This document shows, in pieces, positions 46,821 to 53,534 of a stretch of DNA of 64,000 nucleotides. The notes below the pieces were generated by a model. That model made no database searches. It was not told where the DNA came from and was given only the letters and a program-made list of their open reading frames with translations. Every line of letters begins with the position of its first letter. Positions within the stretch are counted from its first letter, which is position 1. Source of the DNA: Microbacterium sp. SY138 (GTDB lineage: Bacteria > Actinomycetota > Actinomycetes > Actinomycetales > Microbacteriaceae); NCBI RefSeq assembly GCF_039729145.1, contig NZ_CP155793.1, positions 2,046,001 through 2,110,000 on the forward strand, given 5' to 3'. The translations under genes were made by a program, and so were the position numbers.

Positions 46821-47606
46821 ATGGAACCCGCCTCTTCAGTTCCCGGCACGCAGGCGATCGCGAGGGCCGCGCGTCTGCTCCGTCTGGTGACCGCCGCGGG
46901 CTCCGACGGAGCCTCGTTGCAGGAGCTCGCGGTCGCCGCCGCGCTCTCGCGCTCGACCGCCCACCGCCTTCTGAGCGCCCTCAAATCGGAAGGACTCGTC
47001 GACCGCGACGGCGCGAGCACGCGATGGATGCCCGGGCCGGAGCTGTTCCTCATGGGATCGGTGGCAGCGGCCCGCTACGACGTCACCACGCTCGCCCGCG
47101 ATATCGTCCGGTCTCTCGCGGTGAAGACCGAGGAGAGCGCGTTCCTCTCCGTGCGACGGGCGGACGAGACGGTGTGCCTGCTCCGCGAGGAAGGGTCGTT
47201 CCCGATCCGCTCCTTCGTGCTCAGCGAAGGGGTCCGCTTCCCTCTCGGCGTCGCCAGCGCCGGACTCGCCATCCTGGCGTTCCTCCCCGACCACGATGTG
47301 GATGCCTATCTCGACCGCCACCCCGAGCTGGAGGGAGCGTGGGGGCGCGCGCACGGTCAGCTCCCCCTCCGAGCACGCCTCGCCGAGACCAAGGAACGCG
47401 GCTATGCCGTCAACCCCGGACTGATCGTCGAGGGCAGCTGGGGGCTGGGTGCTGCGGTCTTCGATCGTGCAGGGCGCCCGGAATGGGCGCTGAGTCTGAC
47501 CGGCGTCGAGTTCCGCTTCGGCCCGGAGCGGATGGCCGAACTCGGTCGCACGCTCCTCGCGCACGCGCACCAACTCTCCGCGAGGATCGCCAGCACCAGG
47601 CGGTGA
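46821..47606 (+). CDS. IclR-family transcriptional regulator
   Basis: 261 residues from the ATG at 46821 (an in-frame GTG at 46791 is possible). N-terminal winged helix ASLQELAVAAALSRSTAHRLLSALKSEGLVDRDG (about 28-62) and a C-terminal GAF-like effector domain (RSFVLSEGVRFPLGVASAGLAILAFLP, TKERGYAVNPGLIVEGSWGLGAAVFD). IclR proteins often control aromatic, ketoacid or acetate metabolism. The divergent CoA-transferase/thiolase operon is the probable target. It ends 35 nt before the MarR gene. Confidence 0.9.
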   Translation: MEPASSVPGTQAIARAARLLRLVTAAGSDGASLQELAVAAALSRSTAHRLLSALKSEGLVDRDGASTRWMPGPELFLMGSVAAARYDVTTLARDIVRSLAVKTEESAFLSVRRADETVCLLREEGSFPIRSFVLSEGVRFPLGVASAGLAILAFLPDHDVDAYLDRHPELEGAWGRAHGQLPLRARLAETKERGYAVNPGLIVEGSWGLGAAVFDRAGRPEWALSLTGVEFRFGPERMAELGRTLLAHAHQLSARIASTRR

Positions 47607-47612
47607 CGACCA

Positions 47613-47646
47613 TTCATACCAACCGGTATATACTCGTTGGTATGAA
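47613..47646. promoter_or_regulatory. MarR operator overlapping the marR-type start codon
   Basis: TTCATACCAAC (47613-47623) and GTTGGTATGAA (47636-47646) form a perfect 11-bp inverted repeat around 12 nt that contain the -10 box TATACT. A second nested repeat ATACC-AACC-GGTAT sits in the left arm. The ATG of the regulator is within the right arm, so bound repressor would cover promoter and start codon. Confidence 0.8.
47629..47634 (+). promoter_or_regulatory. -10 box of the MarR-MFS operon
   Basis: TATACT ends 7 nt before the ATG at 47642, inside the spacer of the operator palindrome. No Shine-Dalgarno is present. Confidence 0.55.
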
Positions 47647-48079
47647 TCGCGTCGATGTCATCCCCTCTCTGGTGCTGTCGGGGTACGCGCTCGGCCGCAT
47701 CGCCGCTCAGGACGCCGGGAACGACGCACCTGCGGCGCAGTGGCGAGTGTTGAGCCTCCTCGAACAGGCAGGCGCGAGAAGGGTGGGTGAACTCGCCGCG
47801 GCCGCCCGCACCACCCAACCCGGCATGACCCGTCTCCTCGGCGGCTTGGAACGGGAAGGACTCGTGCTCCGCTCCCCCGATCCCGACGATTCACGAGCGA
47901 CGGTCGTCGACATCACTCCACGGGGAACCGCCGCCCTCGCCGCCTGGCGCGCCGAGTTCCGTGACACGCTCGCCCCGCGCTTCGCCGCGCTGAGCGACGA
48001 GGAATGGGCTGCCCTCACCCGTGCGGCGGAGATCCTCGCCGCGCACACCGCCACTGATCGAACAGGAGAATCTCGGTGA
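47642..48079 (+). CDS. MarR-family transcriptional regulator
   Basis: 145 residues with a winged helix RRVGELAAAARTTQPGMTRLLGGLEREGLVLRSPDPDDSRATVVDITPRG (about 48-97), including the D-x-D-R wing typical of MarR. No ribosome site precedes the ATG; TATACT lies 7 nt upstream, so it should be leaderless. Its stop overlaps the GTG of the MFS exporter (GTGA). The regulator and exporter form a self-controlled pair via the large palindrome at 47613-47646. Confidence 0.9.
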   Translation: MNRVDVIPSLVLSGYALGRIAAQDAGNDAPAAQWRVLSLLEQAGARRVGELAAAARTTQPGMTRLLGGLEREGLVLRSPDPDDSRATVVDITPRGTAALAAWRAEFRDTLAPRFAALSDEEWAALTRAAEILAAHTATDRTGESR

Positions 48080-49305
48080 ACACCCCCGCCACCCCCTCGG
48101 TGTGGAAGCAACCGGCCCAGGTGTGGGCCGTCGCATTCGCGTGCGTCGTCGCCTTCATGGGCATCGGCCTCGTGGACCCGATCCTGCCCGCGATCGCGGA
48201 ATCGCTCCAGGCCTCGCCGGTCGAGACCGAGTTGCTGTTTACCAGCTACCTCCTCGTGACCGGGCTCGCGATGCTCGTGACCAGCTGGATCTCGAGCCGC
48301 ATCGGCGCGAAGGCCACCCTGCTCATCGGATTGGCGCTGATCGTCGTCTTCGCCCTGCTGTGCGCCCTGAGCGGCAGTGTCGATGCCGTCATCGGTTTCC
48401 GGGCAGGCTGGGGCCTCGGCAACGCCCTGTTCATCTCGACCGCGCTCGCTACGATCGTCGGCGCCGCGTCAGGTGGCAGCAGCGCTGCCATCGTGCTCTA
48501 CGAAGCGGCGCTCGGCCTCGGGATCGCCGTGGGCCCTCTCCTCGGCGGACTCCTCGGGGAGCAGAGCTGGCGCGGCCCGTTCTTCGGCGTCGTCGTGCTG
48601 ATGGCCGTCGCATTCGTCGCCGTGCTCGTGCTGCTGCGGGGGCCCGGGGAGAAGCGGGTTCCCGTGAAGTTCTCCGCGCCGTTCGCCGCGCTGCGGCGTC
48701 CCGCACTGGCGGTCCTCGCGATCACAGCGCTGTTCTACAACATCGGCTTCTTCGTGCTGCTGGCGTTCTCGCCGTTCCCCCTCGGCTTCGGCGCGATGGG
48801 AATCGGCTTCACGTTCTTCGGATGGGGCGTTGCACTCGCCGTCACGAGCGTGTGGGTCGCGCCGATCCTGATGCGCCGGATGCCCCGCACGCGCATCATC
48901 CTCGTCGTGCTCCCCCTCCTGGCGATCGACCTCGTCGCCGCCGGCCTCCTGGTCGCGAACGCCGCTGCTCTCGTCGCCTGCATCGTCATCGGCGGGCTCC
49001 TGCTCGGCGTTATGAACACCGTGCTCACGGAGGCCGTGATGGAGGCCACGGATCTTCCGCGCTCCGTCGCCTCCTCGGCGTACTCCGCCGTGCGATTCCT
49101 CGGCGGTGCGATGGCTCCTCCGATCGCGGCGCTGCTGTGGCACGCGTTCAACGCGACGGTTCCCTACCTGTTCGCCGCTGCCTCGGTGCTGCTGGCCGCA
49201 CTCACGGTGTTCCTGGGACGCCGAGTGCTCGCGCACATCGACGACGAGCCTGCGGACGCGACGACGGAGGACGCCGCGGCTATCCTCGTGGGCGACGCCG
49301 CCTGA
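48076..49305 (+). CDS. MFS exporter controlled by MarR
   Basis: 409 residues from GTG with AGGAGA 7 nt upstream, overlapping the MarR stop. About 12 helices, motif A as SWISSRIGAKATLLIG after helix 2 and a motif-C-like GLGIAVGPLLGGLLGEQSWRGPF, marking a drug:H+ antiporter of the DHA1 type. The N-terminal VAFMGIGLVDPILPAIAESL matches the BCR/CflA-like signature. It probably expels a toxic compound that also inactivates the MarR protein. Confidence 0.9.
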   Translation: MNTPATPSVWKQPAQVWAVAFACVVAFMGIGLVDPILPAIAESLQASPVETELLFTSYLLVTGLAMLVTSWISSRIGAKATLLIGLALIVVFALLCALSGSVDAVIGFRAGWGLGNALFISTALATIVGAASGGSSAAIVLYEAALGLGIAVGPLLGGLLGEQSWRGPFFGVVVLMAVAFVAVLVLLRGPGEKRVPVKFSAPFAALRRPALAVLAITALFYNIGFFVLLAFSPFPLGFGAMGIGFTFFGWGVALAVTSVWVAPILMRRMPRTRIILVVLPLLAIDLVAAGLLVANAAALVACIVIGGLLLGVMNTVLTEAVMEATDLPRSVASSAYSAVRFLGGAMAPPIAALLWHAFNATVPYLFAAASVLLAALTVFLGRRVLAHIDDEPADATTEDAAAILVGDAA

Positions 49306-49392
49306 ACCGGACCTGCGACGTCGGAACGGCCAGCGGAGCCCGCTCCGGCGTCGCAGCCTGCACCCTCTGGATCCGGCAGCCTGCGCCTTGGA

Positions 49393-49398
49393 TATCGT
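49393..49398 (+). promoter_or_regulatory. Putative -10 box of the YbaK-type gene
   Basis: TATCGT ends 6 nt before the ATG at 49405. The spacer GGGGCG could also act as a weak ribosome site. Confidence 0.4.
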
Positions 49399-49404
49399 GG
49401 GGCG

Positions 49405-49887
49405 ATGAGCGAAACGCCTTCCCTCCCCGAACGCAGCCGTCTCGTGCATGAGCATCTCGTGGACGCCGGCGTCGAGACAGCGATCCGTGTGCTTCCGGAC
49501 TCCGCACGCACAGCCGTGGAGGCCGCGACGGCGATCGGGTGCGACGTCGCGGCGATCGCCAACAGTCTGGTGTTCCTCGCCGATGGCGTCCCCGTCCTGG
49601 TTCTGACCAGCGGCGGTCACCGCGTGGAGCTCTCCACCCTGCGGGCGAGCATCGGCGCGGACGACGTGTCCATGGCGCCCGCATCCGTGGTCCGCTCGGC
49701 GACCGGCCAGGCGATCGGCGGCGTCGCTCCTGTCGGGCACCCCGCGCCGCTCCGCACGTTCATCGACGAAGCACTGCGGGACCATCGAGAGCTGTGGGCG
49801 GCCGCGGGCCATCCACACACCGTCATGCCACTGACGTTCGACGAACTCCGCCGTATCACGGACGCGACGGTGATCGCCGTCGCCTGA
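49405..49887 (+). CDS. YbaK/EbsC-family aminoacyl-tRNA deacylase
   Basis: 160 residues with YbaK fold elements: IRVLPDSARTAVEAATAIGCDVAAIANSLVFLADGVPVLVLTSGGHRV, SIGADDVSMAPASVVRSATGQAIGGVAPVGHPAPLRTFIDEAL and a C-terminal AAGHPHTVMPLTFDELRRIT. Family members hydrolyse mischarged tRNAs such as Cys-tRNA-Pro or Ala-tRNA-Pro. The conserved lysine of YbaK is not obvious here (LVFLADG where K is common), as in many actinobacterial homologues. It stands alone after the MFS gene. Confidence 0.88.
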   Translation: MSETPSLPERSRLVHEHLVDAGVETAIRVLPDSARTAVEAATAIGCDVAAIANSLVFLADGVPVLVLTSGGHRVELSTLRASIGADDVSMAPASVVRSATGQAIGGVAPVGHPAPLRTFIDEALRDHRELWAAAGHPHTVMPLTFDELRRITDATVIAVA

Positions 49888-49954
49888 CCCCCGGGAAACG
49901 ACCTCACGGAGAAGGATCTCGCGGAAGACCGGAGAGCGTCTGCTCTCCCGCGCG

Positions 49955-49982
49955 CGACGAAACCGGTACGACGAAACCGGTA
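49955..49982 (+). repeat. 14-bp tandem repeat, two copies
   Basis: CGACGAAACCGGTA is repeated twice without gap in the intergenic region after the YbaK-type gene. No reading frame covers it, and no function is apparent. Confidence 0.8.
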
Positions 49983-50022
49983 CCGGGGAGCAGGCGACTC
50001 CTCGGCACCGGCCTCGTCCGGT

Positions 50023-50063
50023 GGATCAGTCGTCCGACGGACCAGTCGTCCGATGGATCAGTC
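50023..50063 (+). repeat. 16-bp tandem repeat, about 2.5 copies
   Basis: GGATCAGTCGTCCGAC, GGACCAGTCGTCCGAT and the partial GGATCAGTC lie head to tail. The last unit forms the stop region of the surface-protein gene (minus strand), suggesting slippage beyond the end of that gene. Confidence 0.75.
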
Positions 50064-51566
50064 CTGGGCCACGCGCGAGCGCGCCCGGACCGCTCCGAGA
50101 ACGGTCAGAGCGATGCCGAGCAGCAGAGCCGCGCCGCCGCCCCAGAGCATCGCAGCGGGGACATCGCCACCGGTGGTGGCCAGCGACGACCCACCCGTGA
50201 GTGGCAGCTCGGTGGGCGGAGTGACCCCGGTGGGCGGTGTCGGCGGTGTCGTCGGCGGAATCACGGGCGGCGTCGTCGCGGTGTTGGTGAGCGTGACCGC
50301 GAGTGCCGTACCGGAGCCGACGGTGAACTGCGCTCCGCCGTCGGCCACGGAGTGCACATCGGGTCCCGAGAACACGGGAACACCCCAGTCGACCCCCTCG
50401 ACCGCCGGTGGCGTGAGCTCCACGAGTGTGACCACGGTCCCCGTGGGCAGCTGGATGAGCGGTGCGGTCGCTCCCGCCGTGACCGTGACGGTGCGCTCGA
50501 CGACCGGGTCGCCATAGCTGTAGCGCACGGTGTAGACGGCATCGGCCGGTACCTCAGACGAACCGGAGCCGCCGACGACCTTAGTGAGGGTGAACGCGCC
50601 GGTGGCGTCGCCGTCTCCGCTTCCCCCACCGGTGACAGACCACACCTCCCTGTCCTGGAGCTTGATCCCGTTGACGTCGGCGGTGTTGGCGTAGGTGGCA
50701 CCGTCGACCTGCGAGCTCGGCACCGTGAAGTACTTGACGAAGTACATCCGCGTCGGGTCGATCGGGCCGGGGATCACGAGGTGGAAGGCCGTGCCGCCGT
50801 CGTTCCATGATCCGGTCCAGTTCGTGATCGACTGCGGATCCCGATCCTGCATCGTCGTGCTCCATACCTCGAGCTGCTCATCCTCGTTGTGATGTTCGGC
50901 GAATCCGTCGCCCGCCCCGGTCAGGGTGTCGTCGACGACGATCGACTCCGCGCCCGCGAAGCTCGCACCCGGCAGCGCCAGCTGCCACGCGATCCTGCCA
51001 TCATCCGTCTGCCACGACCACTTCTGCGGTTCTGTGGGCAGCGGCGACGACGGTCCGATGCCGCCGCCGGGAATCTCGACGGGCGTGATGGTGCCATCGA
51101 CGGTGAACTCCACCGTGCTCTCGGTCGTCTGCTCATCGGCGGAGGCGACGAACCACAGGGAGCCGCTGACCCCGGTGCGCCCGTTCACGTAGTCGGTGAG
51201 CGTGCAGGTGACGACCGGTGCGGCGTCGGTGCTCACGGTGCACTCGGCGATCGTCTTGCTCGGATCCTCCGCAGAGGGTACCGAGAAGGATGTCCCCGCC
51301 CGGGCGAACTCCTTCGGCAGGGTGAACCCGAAGGTCTGTCCACCGACCGCGCCGTCCGGCACCGACCACTCGGCGTCGACCCGCACCTGGTCCCACTGCG
51401 AGACCGCTCCGCCGCCCCCGACCGTGGTCACGGTGATCGACGAAGGATCGATGGCCGCGGGATAGTCGTACTCCGCAGCTGAGGCGGCTCCCGCACCCGC
51501 CAGTGTGATCACGGCGCCCAGCGCTGCGGCCGCAGCGGCGATGATCGCGGTTGTCTTCCGGCGCAC
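50058..51566 (-). CDS. Sortase-anchored surface protein with DUF5979 domain
   Basis: About 502 residues from GTG at 51566; the frame is open upstream and no clear ribosome site exists, so the start is tentative. Signal peptide VRRKTTAIIAAAAAALGAVITLAGAGAASAAE; an N-terminal immunoglobulin-like adhesin region (about 35-345) with SdrG/Cna-like TFGFTLPKEF and VDDTLTGAGDGF; a DUF5979 repeat domain (about 350-455, FTLTKVVGGSGSSEVPADAVYTVRYSYG); a Pro/Thr wall-spanning stretch; two candidate sorting motifs, LPLTG and LATTG, 5 residues apart; a hydrophobic helix and a RARSR tail. Presumably a wall-attached adhesin; its ligand is unknown. Confidence 0.82.
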   Translation of the reverse strand: MRRKTTAIIAAAAAALGAVITLAGAGAASAAEYDYPAAIDPSSITVTTVGGGGAVSQWDQVRVDAEWSVPDGAVGGQTFGFTLPKEFARAGTSFSVPSAEDPSKTIAECTVSTDAAPVVTCTLTDYVNGRTGVSGSLWFVASADEQTTESTVEFTVDGTITPVEIPGGGIGPSSPLPTEPQKWSWQTDDGRIAWQLALPGASFAGAESIVVDDTLTGAGDGFAEHHNEDEQLEVWSTTMQDRDPQSITNWTGSWNDGGTAFHLVIPGPIDPTRMYFVKYFTVPSSQVDGATYANTADVNGIKLQDREVWSVTGGGSGDGDATGAFTLTKVVGGSGSSEVPADAVYTVRYSYGDPVVERTVTVTAGATAPLIQLPTGTVVTLVELTPPAVEGVDWGVPVFSGPDVHSVADGGAQFTVGSGTALAVTLTNTATTPPVIPPTTPPTPPTGVTPPTELPLTGGSSLATTGGDVPAAMLWGGGAALLLGIALTVLGAVRARSRVAQD

Positions 51567-51853
51567 GACGGCGCCACCGTTTCTCTCGTACAAGATCTTC
51601 CCCAGTTCTTGATGTAGCCCATCCCGTCGGCGCTGCTGCGAAGCAGTGAGGCGTCCGAGGGCGCGAGGCATGTGTCCCCATATGAGAGACGGCGGCGGGC
51701 TCGATCCATTACGCGATACCGCAGAATCCGTCGCGCTCGTCGCTCGGACACACGATGACATCGCTGTCGTCGCGCGGGAGAAAACGGCCGACACGTCGAG
51801 GAGAAGCGGGCGGAAAGGTTCGCCCCATCGGGGAGCAACCGGGAAAACAGAAA
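51567..51853. other. Long non-coding stretch before the surface-protein gene
   Basis: Together with the tRNA-Lys terminator this makes a 325-bp gap. A reading frame continues through it in the surface-protein frame, but the encoded residues (basic, low-homology) precede the signal peptide and are unlikely to be translated. I see no convincing promoter, riboswitch or RNA fold, only a small CTGCT/AGCAG hairpin near 51640. Confidence 0.4.
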
Positions 51854-51885
51854 AGCCTCGGTAGATGGCGAGATCTACTGAGGCT
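51854..51885 (-). terminator. Terminator of tRNA-Lys
   Basis: AGCCTCGGTAGAT and ATCTACTGAGGCT form a 13-bp stem with one mismatch and a 6-nt loop. On the minus strand TTTTCTGTTTTC follows it, making a classic intrinsic terminator 7 nt after the tRNA. Confidence 0.9.
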
Positions 51886-51891
51886 GTTCCG

Positions 51892-51964
51892 TGCACCCCC
51901 TGGGACTTGAACCCAGAACCCACTGATTAAGAGTCAGTTGCTCTGCCGATTGAGCTAGAGGTGC
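51892..51964 (-). tRNA. tRNA-Lys (anticodon CTT)
   Basis: The minus-strand cloverleaf has acceptor GCACCTC/GGGGTGC with discriminator A, D arm AGCTCAATCGGCAGAGC, anticodon loop ACTCTTAAT with anticodon CTT, and T arm CTGGGTTCAAGTCCCAG. CCA is not encoded. Confidence 0.95.
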
Positions 51965-51994
51965 GTGGCCCGGGATAACCCCGACCGAGGAATT

Positions 51995-52023
51995 ACATTA
52001 CCAGCCGACCGGTCCCATGTGAA
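51995..52023 (-). promoter_or_regulatory. Promoter of tRNA-Lys
   Basis: On the minus strand TTCACA (52023-52018), 17 nt and TAATGT (52000-51995) give a start about 23 nt before the tRNA. This is one of the clearest two-box promoters in the window. Confidence 0.6.
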
Positions 52024-52108
52024 ATCGACACCGGCACCCGGGCGCGCCGCCGCCGGGCGGGCGGCGAAACATGGTCTTTCGACCCTCCGGCCCCGTCGAT
52101 CCGGCCAG

Positions 52109-52114
52109 TATTCT
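52109..52114 (+). promoter_or_regulatory. Putative -10 box of hisN
   Basis: TATTCT ends 6 nt before the GTG at 52121. No ribosome site is visible, consistent with a leaderless message. Confidence 0.45.
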
Positions 52115-52120
52115 TAGACC

Positions 52121-52912
52121 GTGACCACCTCCCCCGACAGCCTGCGGCACGACCTCGACCTCGCACTCCGCCTGGCCGATGCCGCCGATGCCCAGTCGCT
52201 CCCCCGGTTCGACGCGTCCGACCTCGAGATCTCGACGAAGGCCGACAACTCCCATGTGACGGACGCCGATCTCGCGACGGAACGTGCGATCCGCAGCATC
52301 CTCGAAACCGAGCGGCCGGAAGACGGCATCTTCGGCGAGGAGTTCGGCGCGCAGGGCAGTACCCAGCGTCAGTGGATCATCGACCCGATCGACGGAACGG
52401 CCAATTTTCTTCGTGGCGTCCCGCTGTGGGGCACGATGATCGCGCTGGCTATCGACGGCGTCCCCCAGGTGGGAGTGGTGAGCATGCCGGCGCTCGGACG
52501 GCGCTGGTGGGCATCGGCCGGCGGAGGCGCCTGGACCACGCTCGAGGGCGAACCGCGTCGGCTCCGGACGTCGTCGGTCTCCTCTCTCGACGACGCGAGC
52601 GTGAGCTTCCAGAGCATCGCGCAGTGGTCGGAGGCGGGGCGCCTCGACACGCTGCTGGCCGTGGCCGGGCGTGTCTGGCGAGACCGGGCCTATGGGGACG
52701 TCTACTCGTACATGCTCCTCGCCGAAGGACGCATCGACATGGTCGCCGAGTTCGACGTCAAGGAGTACGACATCGCAGCGGCCGTCCCGATCGTCCGCGA
52801 GGCCGGCGGGCGCATGACCGACGTCGACGGTGTCGAGACGATCTCCGCCCGCTCGACACTCGCAACCAACGGCACCCTTCACGACGACTTCCTCACCCTG
52901 ATGCAGAACTGA
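52121..52912 (+). CDS. hisN: Inositol monophosphatase family protein, probable histidinol-phosphatase
   Basis: 263 residues. Metal-site motifs of the IMPase family: GIFGEEFG (about 69-76), IIDPIDGTANFLRGVPLWGTMIAL (about 86-109), and the third motif as EYDIAAAVPIVREAGGRMTD, with Tyr where IMPases usually have Trp. Actinobacterial HisN belongs to this family and dephosphorylates histidinol-phosphate; the HisN assignment rests on overall resemblance and no other his gene is nearby. The lipoprotein gene follows 21 nt downstream, likely co-transcribed. Confidence 0.85.
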   Translation: MTTSPDSLRHDLDLALRLADAADAQSLPRFDASDLEISTKADNSHVTDADLATERAIRSILETERPEDGIFGEEFGAQGSTQRQWIIDPIDGTANFLRGVPLWGTMIALAIDGVPQVGVVSMPALGRRWWASAGGGAWTTLEGEPRRLRTSSVSSLDDASVSFQSIAQWSEAGRLDTLLAVAGRVWRDRAYGDVYSYMLLAEGRIDMVAEFDVKEYDIAAAVPIVREAGGRMTDVDGVETISARSTLATNGTLHDDFLTLMQN

Positions 52913-52933
52913 TCGAACCACGAGGCCCCCGCG

Positions 52934-53500
52934 ATGAATTTCCGCATCATGTCCGCAGCCGCGGGCGTCCTGCTGCTCGTCGGAGCCCTCACCGCGTGCG
53001 CCGCTCCGGAGCCGCGTACGTCGCCCACGCCTGATGCCGGCAGTCCGCAGCCGACGCCGTCCTCCGTGCCGGTGACCTCGCCGACGCCGGAGCCGGCCGA
53101 AACGGAACTCACCTGCGAGTCGATGATCTCGGCCGGCACGGTCACCGCTCTCGCCGATGCCGGCTGGACCGCCGAGACGAAGGAGTTCGTCGTCGGGGGT
53201 GTCGAATTGACCGAGGGGCTGCTGTGCTTCTGGGCCGATTACACCGTCGGATCCGACCATGGGCAGCTGTACGGCTGGTCTCCGGTCGACGACTCCGATG
53301 CCGCAGCGGCACAGGCCGCACTCCTCGCCGAGGGCTGGAAACGGGAAGACGGCCCTGACGGCGTCTACTTCACCGAAGACGCCCGATACGCCATGGGCAC
53401 GGACGAAGACGGCTACGGCATGACGTATCTCTTCGGCGACGGATGGGTGCGCCTCGCGGACACGCGCCAGGGGCTCATCCTGATCGAGTGGCCGCGTTAG
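52934..53500 (+). CDS. Secreted lipoprotein of unknown function
   Basis: 188 residues. Signal MNFRIMSAAAGVLLLVGALTACAAP with lipobox LTAC (Cys22), then a Pro/Thr/Ser linker (about 25-57) and a compact domain of about 130 residues with CESMISAGTVTALADAGW and LLCFWADY; two cysteines may form a disulfide. The shape recalls small actinobacterial DUF3558-like surface lipoproteins, but I cannot assign it. Its stop is 34 nt from the convergent ATPase gene. Confidence 0.8.
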   Translation: MNFRIMSAAAGVLLLVGALTACAAPEPRTSPTPDAGSPQPTPSSVPVTSPTPEPAETELTCESMISAGTVTALADAGWTAETKEFVVGGVELTEGLLCFWADYTVGSDHGQLYGWSPVDDSDAAAAQAALLAEGWKREDGPDGVYFTEDARYAMGTDEDGYGMTYLFGDGWVRLADTRQGLILIEWPR

Positions 53501-53534
53501 ATCCCTCGTCGACTCCCGTCGGGGTCGATCTCCG

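Noticed and set aside
51892..51964. Phage or island attachment at tRNA-Lys or tRNA-Gln
   Set aside because: No integrase gene and no repeated tRNA 3' end were seen near either tRNA.
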